Below are positions 32,454 through 43,524 of a stretch of DNA of 64,000 nt, in pieces. Source of the DNA: Puccinia triticina (Eukaryota; Basidiomycota; Pucciniomycetes; Pucciniales; Pucciniaceae); assembly GCF_026914185.1 (NCBI RefSeq), contig NC_070569.1, positions 248,001-312,000 of the forward strand, in the 5' to 3' direction. Both the position numbers and the translations under genes were made by a program. The stretch's first letter is position 1; each line of letters starts with the position of its first letter. The notes beneath the pieces are model-generated. The model did no database searches. It saw only the letters and a program-made list of their open reading frames with translations, and was not told the origin of the DNA.

Positions 32454-35400
32454 TTCATGTTAATAACAACTTTCAGGATCCTGTCTATCCTATTGAGGTG
32501 TTCCTCCCAAGTGTTGGACATAATGATGATATCATCAATGTAGATAATGGCCCACTTCTCATCAATTTCCTTTCTGAATTCAATGTCCATCATTCTCTGG
32601 AAATGAGAGGGGGCATTCTTGATCCCAAAGGGCATTCTCAGGTACTCATAGATTCCTTTGTGCATAATAATCCTGAGTAGATGTCTGGAATCTTCTGCAA
32701 TGACATTCTGGTGAAAACCTTTGAGTACATCCATGCTAGTCAGGTACTTAGCTTTAGCCAGATTGTTCAGAGTCTCACTGATCTTAGGAATGGGATACCT
32801 GTCTGAAGCAGTGTAGGAATTCAAAGCTCTGAAGTCTCCTACCATTCTGGACTTTCCATTGTGCCAGGCAATGATCACAGGAGTAGTGATCTCAACTACT
32901 TCATTATGACCAACTTTCCTTAGAACATTCAGTTTTACTAGCTCTTCAATGTGTTGCTCAAGAGCTTCTCTGCTTTTGGGGCTGGCAGGATAAGGAGGTC
33001 TTCTGAGGAGAGGAGGGTAAGGTCTCTCAGTTGTCAACTTGATATGAACTTCATGACCCTTAATGGCACCAAGGGGCTGATTGGTGTTGGAGAAGGCAAG
33101 GTTGTTATTGTAGAGGACCTCAAACAGTTTCTCCTTTTGCTCAATAGTCAACTTATCACTGAATTTGGCTTCACAGAGTTCTTCTGTAATAAATTTCTGC
33201 AGTTGAGGATGGGACTTCTTTACAGCAGAAATTTCATTAGAAGGGCTCATTTTCTCCAGATGATGAGACTTAAAGCTGAATTTCTTCCTCTTGTTCTCAT
33301 TTCCAATGGTAAAGAATCTCTCTTTGCTGTTTGTGATGTCAAAGCCATAAAGAGACATGTAATCATTTCCAAGGATAAGATAGTTAATTCTTGCATTTTT
33401 CATGACTACAAATTCTGTTAGAATTCTAATAGAACCTTTAGTGTGAGGAAAAATCAAAGCCATTTCTATTATGCCCATTGGCTGTAATTGGTCACTACAG
33501 CTGTGGAATTTAGCATGGTTAATTGGCATGAGCTTGTTTTCCCATTCTGGTAATATAGAATCTAGCAATTTGTTGCTGATGATTGAGCAAGAAGCTCCGC
33601 TATCAAGAAGACATGATTGTTCTCTGGATTCAATGAGGACAGTAGTAAGATTTGCTTTTCCAGTAAGATGAGCTTTTCCTCTATCAGGCTTGCATTTCAT
33701 TAGTCTAGCATCTTCTATGTGGGAAGACTGGCAGGATTTGTCCCAGGTCTGAGGTTGATGAGTTTCAGCTTGAATTTCAGCAATGGAGAAGTCTTGGTTT
33801 ATCTCACACTCTACAGCATGTGTTCCAAAGTCAAAATCAACTAAGGGATCATAATTGGCACCATTTCCATTGTCCATGGCAAGAATCATGTGATTGGTTC
33901 TATGATTCTCTTCTTCTTCATCTAGTTCTGATTCAGACTTGTGTGGTTCACCTTGGTCTTCTCCATTGTCACTCTTGGGATCATCATCATCATCCATTCC
34001 TACATTATTGATTCTGTTCTTCTTCTTAGGGCATTCCCTGGAGAAGTGACCAGTTTGTTTACAGAAATGGCATATAAGTTTGTCTTTCTCAGGGGCAGAG
34101 ACAGGATTCTTTTTGGCAGAGGAGTCAGTTGGCTTATCAGTTTTCTCAGGGGCAGGATTGCTTCTCCATTGGGATCTGTTTGGAGTGTTATAATTATTTG
34201 TCACAGGCTTGTTCTTTTTCATGACTCTGTCTATGACCTCTTCAGCAATTATAACCATATCCTCAAAACTCATTTCAGTGGCATCTCTTTTGTATCTGCT
34301 TTTAATAGCATGCTCAAGGTTTGGAGGGCACTGCTTTAAGATCTTCTCACAAATAAGGTACTGACTGAGTTCAGGTTGATAAGCTTTCAGTCTTTCTCTC
34401 TGATTACCAAACCATTTATGGATTTTCCTCCCATCATAGGCAAAGTGATCATTCTCAAACTCTTGTTGCATTTTCCATTTCCAGTTCTCAGTGCCAAACT
34501 TATTTCTCATGGCATTCTTCCACCAAGCCCAAGATTTGTTTCCATACTCATCTCTGATGCCTAGGTACCAATTCCTTGCAGTGTCAGTTAACAAGATTGT
34601 TAATCTACTGATTATCATGTTATCCAGCATCAAGTAGTCTCTAACCAGGATATCAGTATTTTTAATCCAAAGTTCATGATTGTAAGGCAATTCTCCAGAG
34701 AATTTCTCCCAGTCTCCATTTTTGGGGATACCTTTCCACAGTTCTTTCCTCATTTCAAAGTCTATAGCTCCATGATCAATGTAGGGGAATTCCTCTTGGG
34801 TCTTAGTATCAGGAGTATTGCTAGCAGGCTTAGGAAAGTGATCTCTTGGTGGTCTCTGTGGTTCAGGAGTAGGAACAGGAGGAGTTGGTCTGTGTTCCTG
34901 TTGTTGCTCATGGTGGACATTCTGGAAGGGATTATTGTACAAGAGATGAGGGGGTTGGTCTCTGTCATCTGGTATTAACACGGAATCCAGCTTTGAGCTC
35001 ACGGTGTTTACTACAGAAGATATGTCACTGAATCTTCTCTTAGATTGTTCAAACCTGTTGTGCTCATTGGCATGAAGGTCATTGATCTGATTATCAATGG
35101 AAGTAAGATTGTTGCTCACTTTCTCTTCAAAATCTTTCAGATTTTGGCCAATTGTATCCATGTTAGAATGACATTGTGATTCATTTACCAGAATCAAATC
35201 TTGAACTGTCTCAAACTTATCATCTATGTGTTTCTTCAGTTGTTCTAACACATTGTTATTCACTGTGGATTTCTCTCTGGCACTTTCTCCTATGTTGTTC
35301 AGGATTTGATCAAGCAAAAGGGGAATGAATTCATTTTTAAATAGATCAAGAATGGAATGATTCAGGACATCTTTAAAATTGCTGACACAAGATTCAAGAA

Positions 35401-36829
35401 GAGTACCAGGAATGGTTTCAACAGTACCAGATAATTCAGAGAGAAATTTGGAGAACAATACTTGTAATTTTTCTTCTAGAAACAAGGGGCCATTTCTAGA
35501 CATTTCAGAGTTAAGATTATTGAGAAAAAATTCTCTATTTGAAGGATCAGAGAGATTATCAATATCTAAACTGAGGCCTAGTGGTGAATCACTACTTAAG
35601 GAACTTTTAGGTAAAGATTCATCTAATAAGGGCCTCTCCCTCTGGCTCTCCCTCGTCCATAGCCTCTCCTCACTCCTCGTGTGGCTCTCATCAAGTATTC
35701 TCCTATTTCTAGAACTCTCTGAGTGTCGTCCTGAGGGCGTCTCCAGTTCCTCCCTGATCCTCTCCAGTTGTTTTGAGGAGGAGGGGGGTTGTGGCCTGCA
35801 AATTCTTGCGGCATTTGCGGATAATGGGGTGGATTGTAGCCGCCAGTTTGCAGATGCGGGCTGGGGCGGAATAATTGAACCACCTCTCGCGGTATAGAAG
35901 CTGGTGGCTGCCTCGCTTGGAGCGTCTGCGGCGGTTGTGGCGGCGGCAAGGGAGTTCCTTGGTAGTTCTGATTCTCTGGGCGCATTTGAGGCTGCGTCTG
36001 TGGACGGGATTCTGGAAGATTGGGAAGGATAGGAGCCTGGAACTCCTGCGCCAAGGCTCGGTGCTGAAAACCCATAGGCTCTGGAGTCGGCGTGACTAGT
36101 AAAGGCTGTTGGCTGGCGTGCGGTATCATTGCTAGCTGCGAAGGAGCTCGGATTTGTAGCGCGGTCGAGTTCGGCGGCCCGTTGCCGTTGTTCTGGCGCG
36201 TCAGAGATATTTCTAGATTGTTGAGTTCCTCTCTGGGGATCCAATCCTGACACAGGCGTATCCCGTCGTTCCTCCCAACCAGATCTATGATCATTTCTTG
36301 GGTCATTGAGGCTTGGGAGAGGAGACGCCTCATAGTTAATATGTTCTGCGCTTCCCTGGCGCGGACAAAAAGGTCGAATTGTTCGTTGAACATACTGATG
36401 AGGCTGGATAACTCCTCCTCTTCCGGGATAAGGTCCATGGGTCCTGAGGACGCTTCCCGTCGAGGGCTCTGAGTGTACGGAAGGAGGGCTAGATTGGACG
36501 GCGCCGTGGGTCTCATGCCCTCTGGGTTGATAGGCTGGGAGGGCGGCTGACTCGTCTAAGGAGGGTTCACCGTCAAATCTATTTTTTCCCTGTCGACAGG
36601 CCGTGGAACCGGCGTGGATCTGCTCGACGCTAGAGCTATGGACGTTTCTCTCGGCTGGTATAGAGCCGGAGGGATCCCGGTATCTGGGGGGAGCTTGAGG
36701 AAATCCTCCTGTAGAGGCGGCAAGGCTGCTTCTAGCCCTTCGAAGCCGTTCTTCGGCGGCTGGGCTAAGGCGGTACCGGTGGCGGAGCTCTTCGGAGAGG
36801 TCTCGGCCATTTCTAAGGTGAGGGGGCAT
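32454..36829 (-). CDS. gag-pol of element B, 5' part (Gag, zinc knuckle, protease, RT N-terminal part)
   Basis: ATG at 36829. Residues 1-400 are Ser/Arg/Pro/Ala-rich and overlap a second open frame. From about 410 a coiled-coil-like Gag region begins (LEEKLQVLFSKFLSEL onward), then the conserved Gag core (WEKFSGELPYNHELWIKNTD to YKRDATEMSFEDMV). A zinc knuckle CHFCKQTGHFSREC is intact, followed by an acidic linker and the protease active site CLLDSGASCSII (about 1075). RT begins about 1260 and contains the catalytic YIDD near 32540. The frame leaves real coding sequence at 32453, where solo LTR J starts; the last ~50 codons of the open frame (to 32300) are LTR. Gag and pol share one frame. 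Confidence 0.9.
35623..36810 (-). CDS. overlapping second frame in the gag 5' region of element B
   Basis: Shifted relative to the main gag frame, with its own ATG at 36810 (19 bases after the gag ATG). It is open for 84 codons to a TAG at 36556, continues in the same frame past it, and from the ATG at 36516 runs 297 codons to TAA at 35623. The second part has a strong amphipathic region (EEEELSSLISMFNEQFDLF, then AREAQNILTMRRLLSQ), a Pro/Gln-rich middle and an Arg/Gly tail (RRGYGRGRARGRGPY). It ends exactly where the GC-rich 5' module gives way to the AT-rich Gag core. It looks at least as protein-like as the main frame over this stretch. Confidence 0.45.
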
Positions 36830-37597
36830 CGTGATAAGGAGTAAGAGAGGTTAATTTAAGCGGAAAGAGAAAGTTTTTAAGAATTAATTCAAGGTTAAAA
36901 TACCTTGGGACTTAGGTTTAGAAGATAACCTTTTACTTTTACGCGTCGTAGTAGAGGTTTTTTTCTTAGTTTCCTTTGCGCTGGGTTTCGCGGCGGATTT
37001 TGAGGTCCAATCAGAGATATTAACAGCGGCGGTGACCTTGCGGCGACGGACTTTTGGGTATTTAGTAGTAGCAATAGGGGTCCAAGAGGAACTATTGATC
37101 CAGTTTCCTTCTTTCGGATCAGTTACGCGGTTGTTGTCGCAATTTTCGTCTTCTGCGCTAGTCTGCGCCGTTACGAATTTTTTTACGGTCAATTGCGGCA
37201 ATTGTAGTTAAGAAGCAGGAGAATCTTTTGAGCGTACTCCGTTTTTCTCTATCTCTTCTTGATCCGAAGATATAGAGGGTTCTGGGGAGGATAAGTCCGA
37301 CGAAGGGATAAATAGCGGCGCGGAGGAGTCGCAGTTCTGCACTTTCACGAGTACACAGGACGTAAAAAAATTTTTTCAAGGGTTCAGTTAGGAAATTTAT
37401 CAATGTAAAAGCAATTTTGGATGATTTTAGAAGAATTTCAGCGTTAGTAAGATATGTAGAAAAATTTTTTAAGGTGATTTTTTGAATTTTTAGAGTTTTT
37501 TTTTTTTTTTTGATTTAGTCAGGAGGATCAGTCTTTTGGCTTTATAGCAGTCTAGAATTATGAAAAGGTGAGTATATTTCCCGATGAGGCCCCCAAT
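36830..37597 (-). other. leader of element B with an ATG-less open frame
   Basis: Between the 5' LTR and the gag ATG. The LTR is followed by ATTGGGGGCCTCATCGG on the minus strand, a candidate primer-binding site. Frame 37201-36884 is open for 105 codons and encodes a Lys/Arg-rich peptide (KETKKKTSTTTRKSKRL), but opens at TTG with a stop just upstream and has no ATG. A T/A-run lies at 37497-37511. Confidence 0.4.
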
Positions 37598-38565
37598 TGT
37601 GAGCCTGAGTCTCTATAGTGACAGCAGGACACAAGAAATGGGGGGGCAATAGTTGGATTTCTTGGGATAAAGAAATTACAACTATAATAGAAAAAGAGAA
37701 AGAGAGAGAGAAACCAAGCAGGATAAGAAGGAAGAGAAGTACTAGGTTATTCTAGTGGGAATGCACGTCCACTGGCAATGCTACTCTTCAGAAGAGTGCT
37801 GCTAATCCGTGCAAGAAGTGCTACAGCTTCCTCTCAGGAGGGTATCTGGATTAGATAAGTCTTAATCCAGCCACAGTTTTTTAGACTTCTCTCTGGACAG
37901 TCAAGGTTCTTAATGGGAAACCTGAGGGACAGCCCTGAACCTAGATTTTGAGGCAAAGGCCTGATGATAAGAAGGGACAGCCCTGTGATCAAGATGGAGG
38001 CAAAGGCCTATAGATTTGGAGGGACAGCCCTGTGATCAAGGAGGAAGCAAAGCAAGAAGAAAAGGCAGATCCAGCAAGACACAGAGTTGTACCTCTGAGA
38101 TAAACAAGGTTCAGTGAAAGAGGTTACTTACTGTCAATATCCTAGGCGCCTGTGACGGTAGGTATACTGGGAGTATAGTAGGCTCTTTGGTGGTGATCCT
38201 GGAGTTATCTGGGTGGTGGTTCTGGTGTGCTGAAGTCTGTGGATCCGCCTCAGGCAAGGGGGATCCTGACTACGAAAATTTTCACAGTTTGCTTATGTAA
38301 TTTACATATGTACATGTGGTTTGGCGCGCCTAGTAGCACTGACACGTCACAACTGCGCAAGGGCGCTACAACTCAGTAACTCAGGGAAGGAGTATAGTTA
38401 CAATGAATTGGTAAGTTGTAACTAGGGTTAAAATTGCATGAGGAAACAGAATATGAAGTCAAAACAGGGATATCTCTTAAGATGAAAAAGATATAAAGTA
38501 ATTTATATGTAACAAAGGTAGAACAGGCAGCTTTTAGGTCAGCTGTGATGACTCTAAGGCTGACA
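37598..38565 (-). repeat. 5' LTR of element B, 968 bp
   Basis: On the plus strand TGTGAGCC...GGCTGACA, one difference from 28385-29352, followed by the GCTGT duplication. Confidence 0.93.
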
Positions 38566-38570
38566 GCTGT

Positions 38571-38663
38571 TGTTTACCAATTAGTTGAGGACAACTCACT
38601 TGATTCAAAGCTAAAGGCTATGACTCTTGACTTCATTTGGCTCTGTCAAAATCACACTGGAGA
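38571..38663 (+). pseudogene. hAT transposase exon, 3' part after element B
   Basis: Continues the 28311-28384 exon in frame: VYQLVEDNS, KAMTLDFIWLCQNHTGD. The motif LDF...HTG(D/E) is conserved in hAT transposases. Cut at 38663 by a relic LTR; the frame resumes at 43526 (LAWIVSLVVENFGIQ). Confidence 0.85.
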
Positions 38664-39027
38664 TGTGGCGAGTCTAACCAAAACCTTATCACATCACTCA
38701 GCCACCTACTGTGAAGGAATCAGCACCAACGCCTTCTAGAAATCACCCTGGTACATGTAATCCACGCCCACAGACACTTCATAATAGCCTACAATCATAT
38801 CTACAAGGCGCCTCAAAATCTTCAGCATTTGATTTCATGGAAGACCCTCCACAATGGGTAATAAAATGTACAAAATCAGGTTCAACATGGGAGAAAGTCC
38901 ACCATCAAACAGAGCCAGAATATTAGGAAGGACCCTCAGTTTTCACTATATTTTACTCCTCTATATTCCCTCAAGGCGTAACTCTTTCTCAGATGCGCCA
39001 TGGTTGATGTTTCCTCTCATGTCATCT

Positions 39028-39667
39028 CAAGCAACAGTGCAAGAGCTACGCTACTTGAAGTGGCAGCGTAGCAAAAGCACAGCGGTTTTTGGCCCCGCAT
39101 CGCTAAGCTTTTTGTAGCGGGCTTGGCGCTTCGCTATTTGCTACATTTTTTAACGGGAAAAAAATAAAAAAAATAGCGCGCTTTATTTAGCGGAGAGTAG
39201 CGGCAATTTGCTACGCTTCTTGCTATAGTAGTGGAAAAAACGCTACTGTAGCAATTTTACTGCGCTACTGTAGCACCATTCAAACATCAATACTGCACAT
39301 CATAAAATGATGAAGGATTACTATTTCTGGCATTTTCCACCAAAAGGCAGACATGCCTGCTATGCTTTTGGCAGAAAAGTGACCCGATTTGCTACGCTTT
39401 TGGCACTAAAAAGCGCTATTAGCGCCGAAAAGCACCAAAAAGCGTCTATTTTTGCGCTGCGCTATAATGTAGCAAAGCAGGAAAAAAACGCGCTTCACTA
39501 AGCGCAGGCCAAAGCTGCAGTAGCAATTCTTGCGCTTTGCTACCACTCAAAGTAGCGGTTTTCCGCTAGCTCTAACGCTACTCTGGATCCAGAGTAGTGT
39601 TTTTTCCGCTTTCCTATGCAAAAGCGCTGCTTTTTGTAGCAAAGCGTAGCTCTTGCAGTGTTGTCTG
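39028..39667. mobile_element. fold-back MITE rich in AGCGCTACT motifs
   Basis: Ends are CAACAGTGCAAGAGCTACGC and the complement of CAACACTGCAAGAGCTACGC. CAGTG fits a hAT-type terminus. The interior is full of variants of TAGCGC/GCGCTA/AGCGAAGC and AGTAGCG in both orientations, giving extended self-complementarity. No target duplication could be confirmed and no gene was seen. Confidence 0.6.
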
Positions 39668-40556
39668 AAGCCATTTAGTAGACGCCCTGTTGAATTGTTG
39701 CCTTTTCCCCTTGTTGGAGGCTTGTACCCTTTTTCTCATCTTTGTCTTTGTCTCAGAACCACCTGTTCATGTCCCCTCACTATAAATGTAGAGCCTTTTG
39801 GCCCATTCTGTTTGTACCCCATCAGATCTTCATTGTCTCTGGTCACAGTTTAACATTAGACTAGAGGCCAAGGCGGCTGCGCCGCTGCAGGGCCCAAAAA
39901 CCTATGTCAAATTCCTAAGGGCCCACCCCCACCACTTCTCCTTTGGCATATTTATTCCCTTCCAGGCAACTCCAAATTAGGCTTCAGAGTATCCCATAGG
40001 CATTCATAAATTTTGATTGTAGGAATTTTGGTTGGCTAAAATTCTTAATATATAGGGAATAGCTAAATATTACTGGCTTGTTAAAATTGATCAAGATCAA
40101 GTTTTCACCAACAAACAGGTTTTGGTGCCTTTCTCTCAATTGATCAATCCATTTAGGCAACTGTTTGAGCACTGTTTTGGCATGATTTTTCCTTTTCCAT
40201 TGATCAACAAAGGATGTTGATGGCTTAGAAAACAATCAGGGCCAATACGGCTGAGTTTGCTGTTGCAATCAGGAATCTGGATAAGAACATGGATAGATTA
40301 GGATACATTACCTGACCTCTCAATTCTGATCACTCGGTCAAGGGGATGTAGCAAAACTCACTATATTCCCAGCCATTTCTGTTCAAACCCATAATTATGT
40401 AATCATCAATAAGCAGACTATTTTCAATGTGATTGTTGGGCTGAGTAGCTTACCTTTGACGTTGAAGCAATTCTTCTGGGATATACAAAACATGTTGGCT
40501 CTCAAGTTGATTAAGGCAGCAGTGAAAAATTCCATTGCACCATCTTTGTCTTTATC

Positions 40557-41010
40557 CCAGAGGATAGGTTGTAGAGCGGCATTTGATTGGATCCAGGCGA
40601 GCGAGGAGAAAGCGCTGGATTTCAATCCGGCGGTGGATGCGATGAACGCCTTTCGTATCGCGACGCTCATAGTATTTGGGGCGAACGTCCTGACAATCGG
40701 TGGGCTGAGCAAGCGATGGGAGCTCGACGACTGGGAAGATTGGAGGATCTTCATCGAGGCCGGGCACCTCGGTAAAGCGCTGATTCCCACGGATTGGTCT
40801 CAATCTGCTTCCAAAGCCATCCCCGATCGTCTCCGTCCCACCCCCACTCCCCTCTCAGAGCAAGAACTTACCAAAGAACACGAACTCATCGGAAGTTGGC
40901 ACTGGAAAAAAAAGGTTGATCGCGAGTGGGAAGTTGAAAGAAATCGAAGAGAGGCTGAAAGACTTGAGTGGGAAACGCGGAGGAAAGCGTTGGGTAAAAG
41001 GATTTGGTAA
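40557..41010 (+). pseudogene. 3' exon of an unknown gene (captured fragment)
   Basis: Opens after a good 3' splice site (CTTTATCCCAG) and runs to TAA at 41008-41010. About 150 residues: a hydrophobic segment that could span a membrane (RIATLIVFGANVLTIGGL), then RWELDDWEDWRIFIEAGH, and a charged helical tail (KKKVDREWEVERNRREAERL). The upstream exons are absent; the sequence before 40557 is AT-rich and not obviously from the same gene. Not recognised. Confidence 0.5.
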
Positions 41011-41398
41011 TTGGATAACGCATACTTAGTCAATCAACGACTGCACCCATGCACTCTCAGTGGCCAGACGTTTGCCCCCAATTCGCAAGTTTACAATTAG
41101 TAGCCAGCCAAGATCAAATCTTCAACCCCTGTATTTTAAAAACTAAAAATTGAAAAGCATCAATAAATCCTTCTGTCTCAAAAAGTAACCTGTTCAGGTT
41201 ATGTTGCGTACAAAACAAAGCTGTATTGAAACATAGAGTAAAATGAGAACAAACCAAGCAAAATAGAAAGAGATGCAAAAATGAAGGCTATAGACATGTA
41301 GCGTTTACAGCTGGGCATCTTTCAGGATGGTTTTGTGAAGATTCATAGTAGTGAAAACTCGAATAGAAAAAAAATAGTGAGAAAACCAAATTCCTAGC

Positions 41399-42311
41399 CT
41401 TCCTTTTCGGTCAACTCGTCTTCTGAACTTTTGTCTTCATCAGTGCTGCTTCCAATAAGTGATGCCAGGTCTTCATTGACTGCCGCCACTATAGGGTCTG
41501 GTTGTCGGCTGGCTTGTGGCCGACTAACAGAAGGGAAAAAATGGAAAATGTTGAGCAGCCCTAAATATTCGGAATTGCTGCAGAAAAAAAATCATGGCTT
41601 CCCCGGAACGTCGTGGGGCAGGCTCCTCATTTTCACTGTCTGTCACTTCTTCATTTCTGAGACTTGCCATTGAAATTTTCGCCATGGATTTGATCGATTT
41701 TTTGGTTCTGTAAAAGAGTGCAAGAAATTTAGTACACCGCCACCAGAGGAAAAAATACCAACTGATGAACCCAATTTTGAACATTTGGATGCGTAAAACT
41801 TACGGTGTTTTCTTCTTGATCACCACTTTCGCGCTGTAATCATCATTTGCAGCGTTGGGATCAGAGTTGAGATCATCGGCTTCACTACTTCCGTTTTCAT
41901 CTTGGTCTTCAGCGAATTCATCCAGGAAGTCTGTATATTCTTTCAAGTTCTCGTCCTCTTCTTTGCTCTCTTTGTCAGTTGGACCGCGGGACTGCGGCTC
42001 TTGGCCTGGTTGATGGCGTCGACATGGAGCAGGGAGATGGGGATGAGCTCAGCGATCTCGGCGAGCCGGCGTTCAATGGGTAGTATTGGGCCAGCTCTGG
42101 GCAGCGATGGCAATAATGACAGTTGTGACCGTGTGAGGCTGGTGTAGTTGAGGACGTGGCTGAGCGAGATTAGCTTGTTAAGGCTGACTGGCGCCGGCGC
42201 GGGACGGGTGGCAGCGGTTGGCGGAGTGTGCGGAGGCCTGGGCGATGGAGAGGACAAAGAGGGGCCGGTGATGCTTGCCCTACTGAGGCGAGGGGAGGAA
42301 GTCTGTCGCAA
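41399..42311 (-). pseudogene. 3' part of an unknown gene with acidic C-terminus (captured fragment)
   Basis: Minus-strand exons: 42311 to about 41811 (Pro/Ser-rich, then SLNKLISLSHVLNYTSLTRS, then after a one-base frame change DFLDEFAEDQDENGSSEADD to a donor GTAAGT at about 41810); intron with TACTAAAT and TTTTACAG; exon from about 41714 (TKKSIKSMAKISMASLRNEE, SENEEPAPRRSGEA); then an exon 41521-41399 after CTTCTGTTAG ending DEDKSSEDELTEKEG. The donor for the last intron is unclear. The frame change suggests decay. The acidic C-terminal half looks like a nuclear protein. Not recognised. Confidence 0.45.
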
Positions 42312-43245
42312 TTGAGTTGGGCTTTTGGTGGTCCAAGCCGACGAGTGCCCAAATGTTCTGGCTCAGCTGGCCGGGCCCGGCCTGCAGGAGTGCAAGAGTC
42401 TGCATTGTTTATTACAAAAACAAGTTCAAAAAAGCAGCCGAGGCCCTGTAGATGGGATTTGTTTCAGACTTACACTGAGTGGAGGTCCTGCACCAGGAGA
42501 GCAGCCTCTATCGCAGTGAAAGGTCTGCAATCACGGCCAATCGAAATGCTGATGTCCAAGGCTGCAGCCATTGAGGCTTGCAGGGAACCTTGACGCTGTG
42601 TGCCAATTGGGCAGGGCTGTTCATGCTGCATACCAATTGGGTGGGGCTGGCTAGGTATCAAGGGTTACAGTGTGGAAGGGGGGCAAGGCGTGTGGAAACG
42701 AAGTCAGTGCCGTGGTCGGCATGGCAATGCCATGGCTGAGGTGTTGAGCTGGGGAGTTGGAAGGTTTTCTACAAAGGCGTGGTGTCTTGGCTGAGTTATC
42801 GTGCCCCGTGGCGACGACCGCAGGTTGTTTGGAGTGTAGGTTGACGGGCGAGGCGTGTGAAGTGGTGCGTCGAGGATAGAGGCGCCACCGGGGCAGTTAC
42901 AACAGCGTAGGAGGAGGGTGGCGTGGCCGTGGTCTGGGTAAGCGGGCGGTGCGGTGAGATGGTGCCTGTGGGTATATAAGGAAGGGGATTCTGGATCAAT
43001 TGATCCGCAGGGGATTTGGTTTCGTCCGCCCCCTCCCTGGGAGCCCCCTAACTGCTTGGTTAGGCCCTCCCTGGCTAGTTTACCAACCGGCCCTCTTTTG
43101 CTCGTTGCTCCGGCACAGCTGGAGGGTCATCCATAGGGCCTTCAGGCCTTTGGGGATATTCAATGTGCCAAGTGAGAAAAATGGGGCATTTTTGCCCCAT
43201 TTTGTGAGAATAAAACACCCCAAAACTTAGATCTGCAGGTCTAGA
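42312..43245. other. GC-rich part of segment X without recognised gene
   Basis: Contains a TATATAAGG box at about 42974 (plus strand) and a perfect hairpin AAATGGGGCA/TGCCCCATTT at 43178-43202. No convincing coding frame. Confidence 0.35.
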
Positions 43246-43524
43246 ATTCTGTGGATTTAAGAAAGTGGGATATCATCAGAAATATACTTACCTTGAAAGA
43301 ATACCCGTATAGTAGAATACCAGCAACCAGTCTGACTCTACTCCTTTTCCCATCATTTCGTCTAGAAAGCACTATTCTTAATACTTCATCAGCCACACTT
43401 TTCTTTAAGAGCCCACGCTCTTATTCTTGTCCCATAATGATATTACTCTCCCAACCTGAGAGGCAGCTTTTCATGCACTCATCCCTCTCTAAGCTCTATT
43501 CCCCCCAAGAGTAGTTCCACAGCA

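Larger units (their letters stand above)
28385..38565 (-). mobile_element. complete Ty3/gypsy chromovirus B, target duplication GCTGT
   Basis: 10181 bp with 968-bp LTRs at both ends and GCTGT at 28380-28384 and 38566-38570. The two LTRs differ at one position (GGGACATCC against GGGACAGCC). Domain order on the minus strand is Gag with zinc knuckle, protease, reverse transcriptase, RNase H, integrase and chromodomain, so it belongs to the chromoviruses. Reverse transcriptase is split by solo LTR J (31776-32448). It is the youngest large insertion here and interrupts an exon of the hAT transposase gene. Confidence 0.93.
39857..43245. mobile_element. segment X: insertion carrying two convergent gene ends
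   Basis: Begins CTAGAGGCCAAGGCGGCTGC (a motif also at 24836-24867, reverse) and ends near GCAGGTCTAGA. It lies between two pieces of a relic LTR and between adjacent codons of the hAT gene, so it must be inserted DNA. It contains a plus-strand gene end (40557-41010) and a minus-strand gene end (41399-42311) in tail-to-tail order, with higher CpG content than its surroundings. Mechanism unknown (Helitron-like or Pack-type capture are options). Confidence 0.5.
38664..43521. mobile_element. relic A-type LTR inside the hAT gene, itself split twice
   Basis: Starts TGTGGCGAG at 38664 and ends GAGTAGTTCCACA at 43521, the end shared with the LTR of element A and with 60625-61533. Matching segments: GGGAGAAAGTC.ACCATC..ACAGAGCCAGA (38890 and 60850), AGAGCCC..CTCTTAT (43410 and 61440), CCTGAGAGGCAGC (43456 and 61472). 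The three remaining pieces (38664-39027, 39668-39856, 43246-43521) total about 0.83 kb, close to the 909-bp relative. No clean target duplication survives. The inserts are the fold-back 39028-39667 and segment X 39857-43245. Confidence 0.65.

Noticed and set aside
43178..43243. Helitron 3' end of segment X (hairpin AAATGGGGCA/TGCCCCATTT followed by CTAG)
   Set aside because: The hairpin is about 37 bases from CTAG instead of the usual 10-15, and the left end lacks a convincing TC start between A and T; kept only as a possibility.
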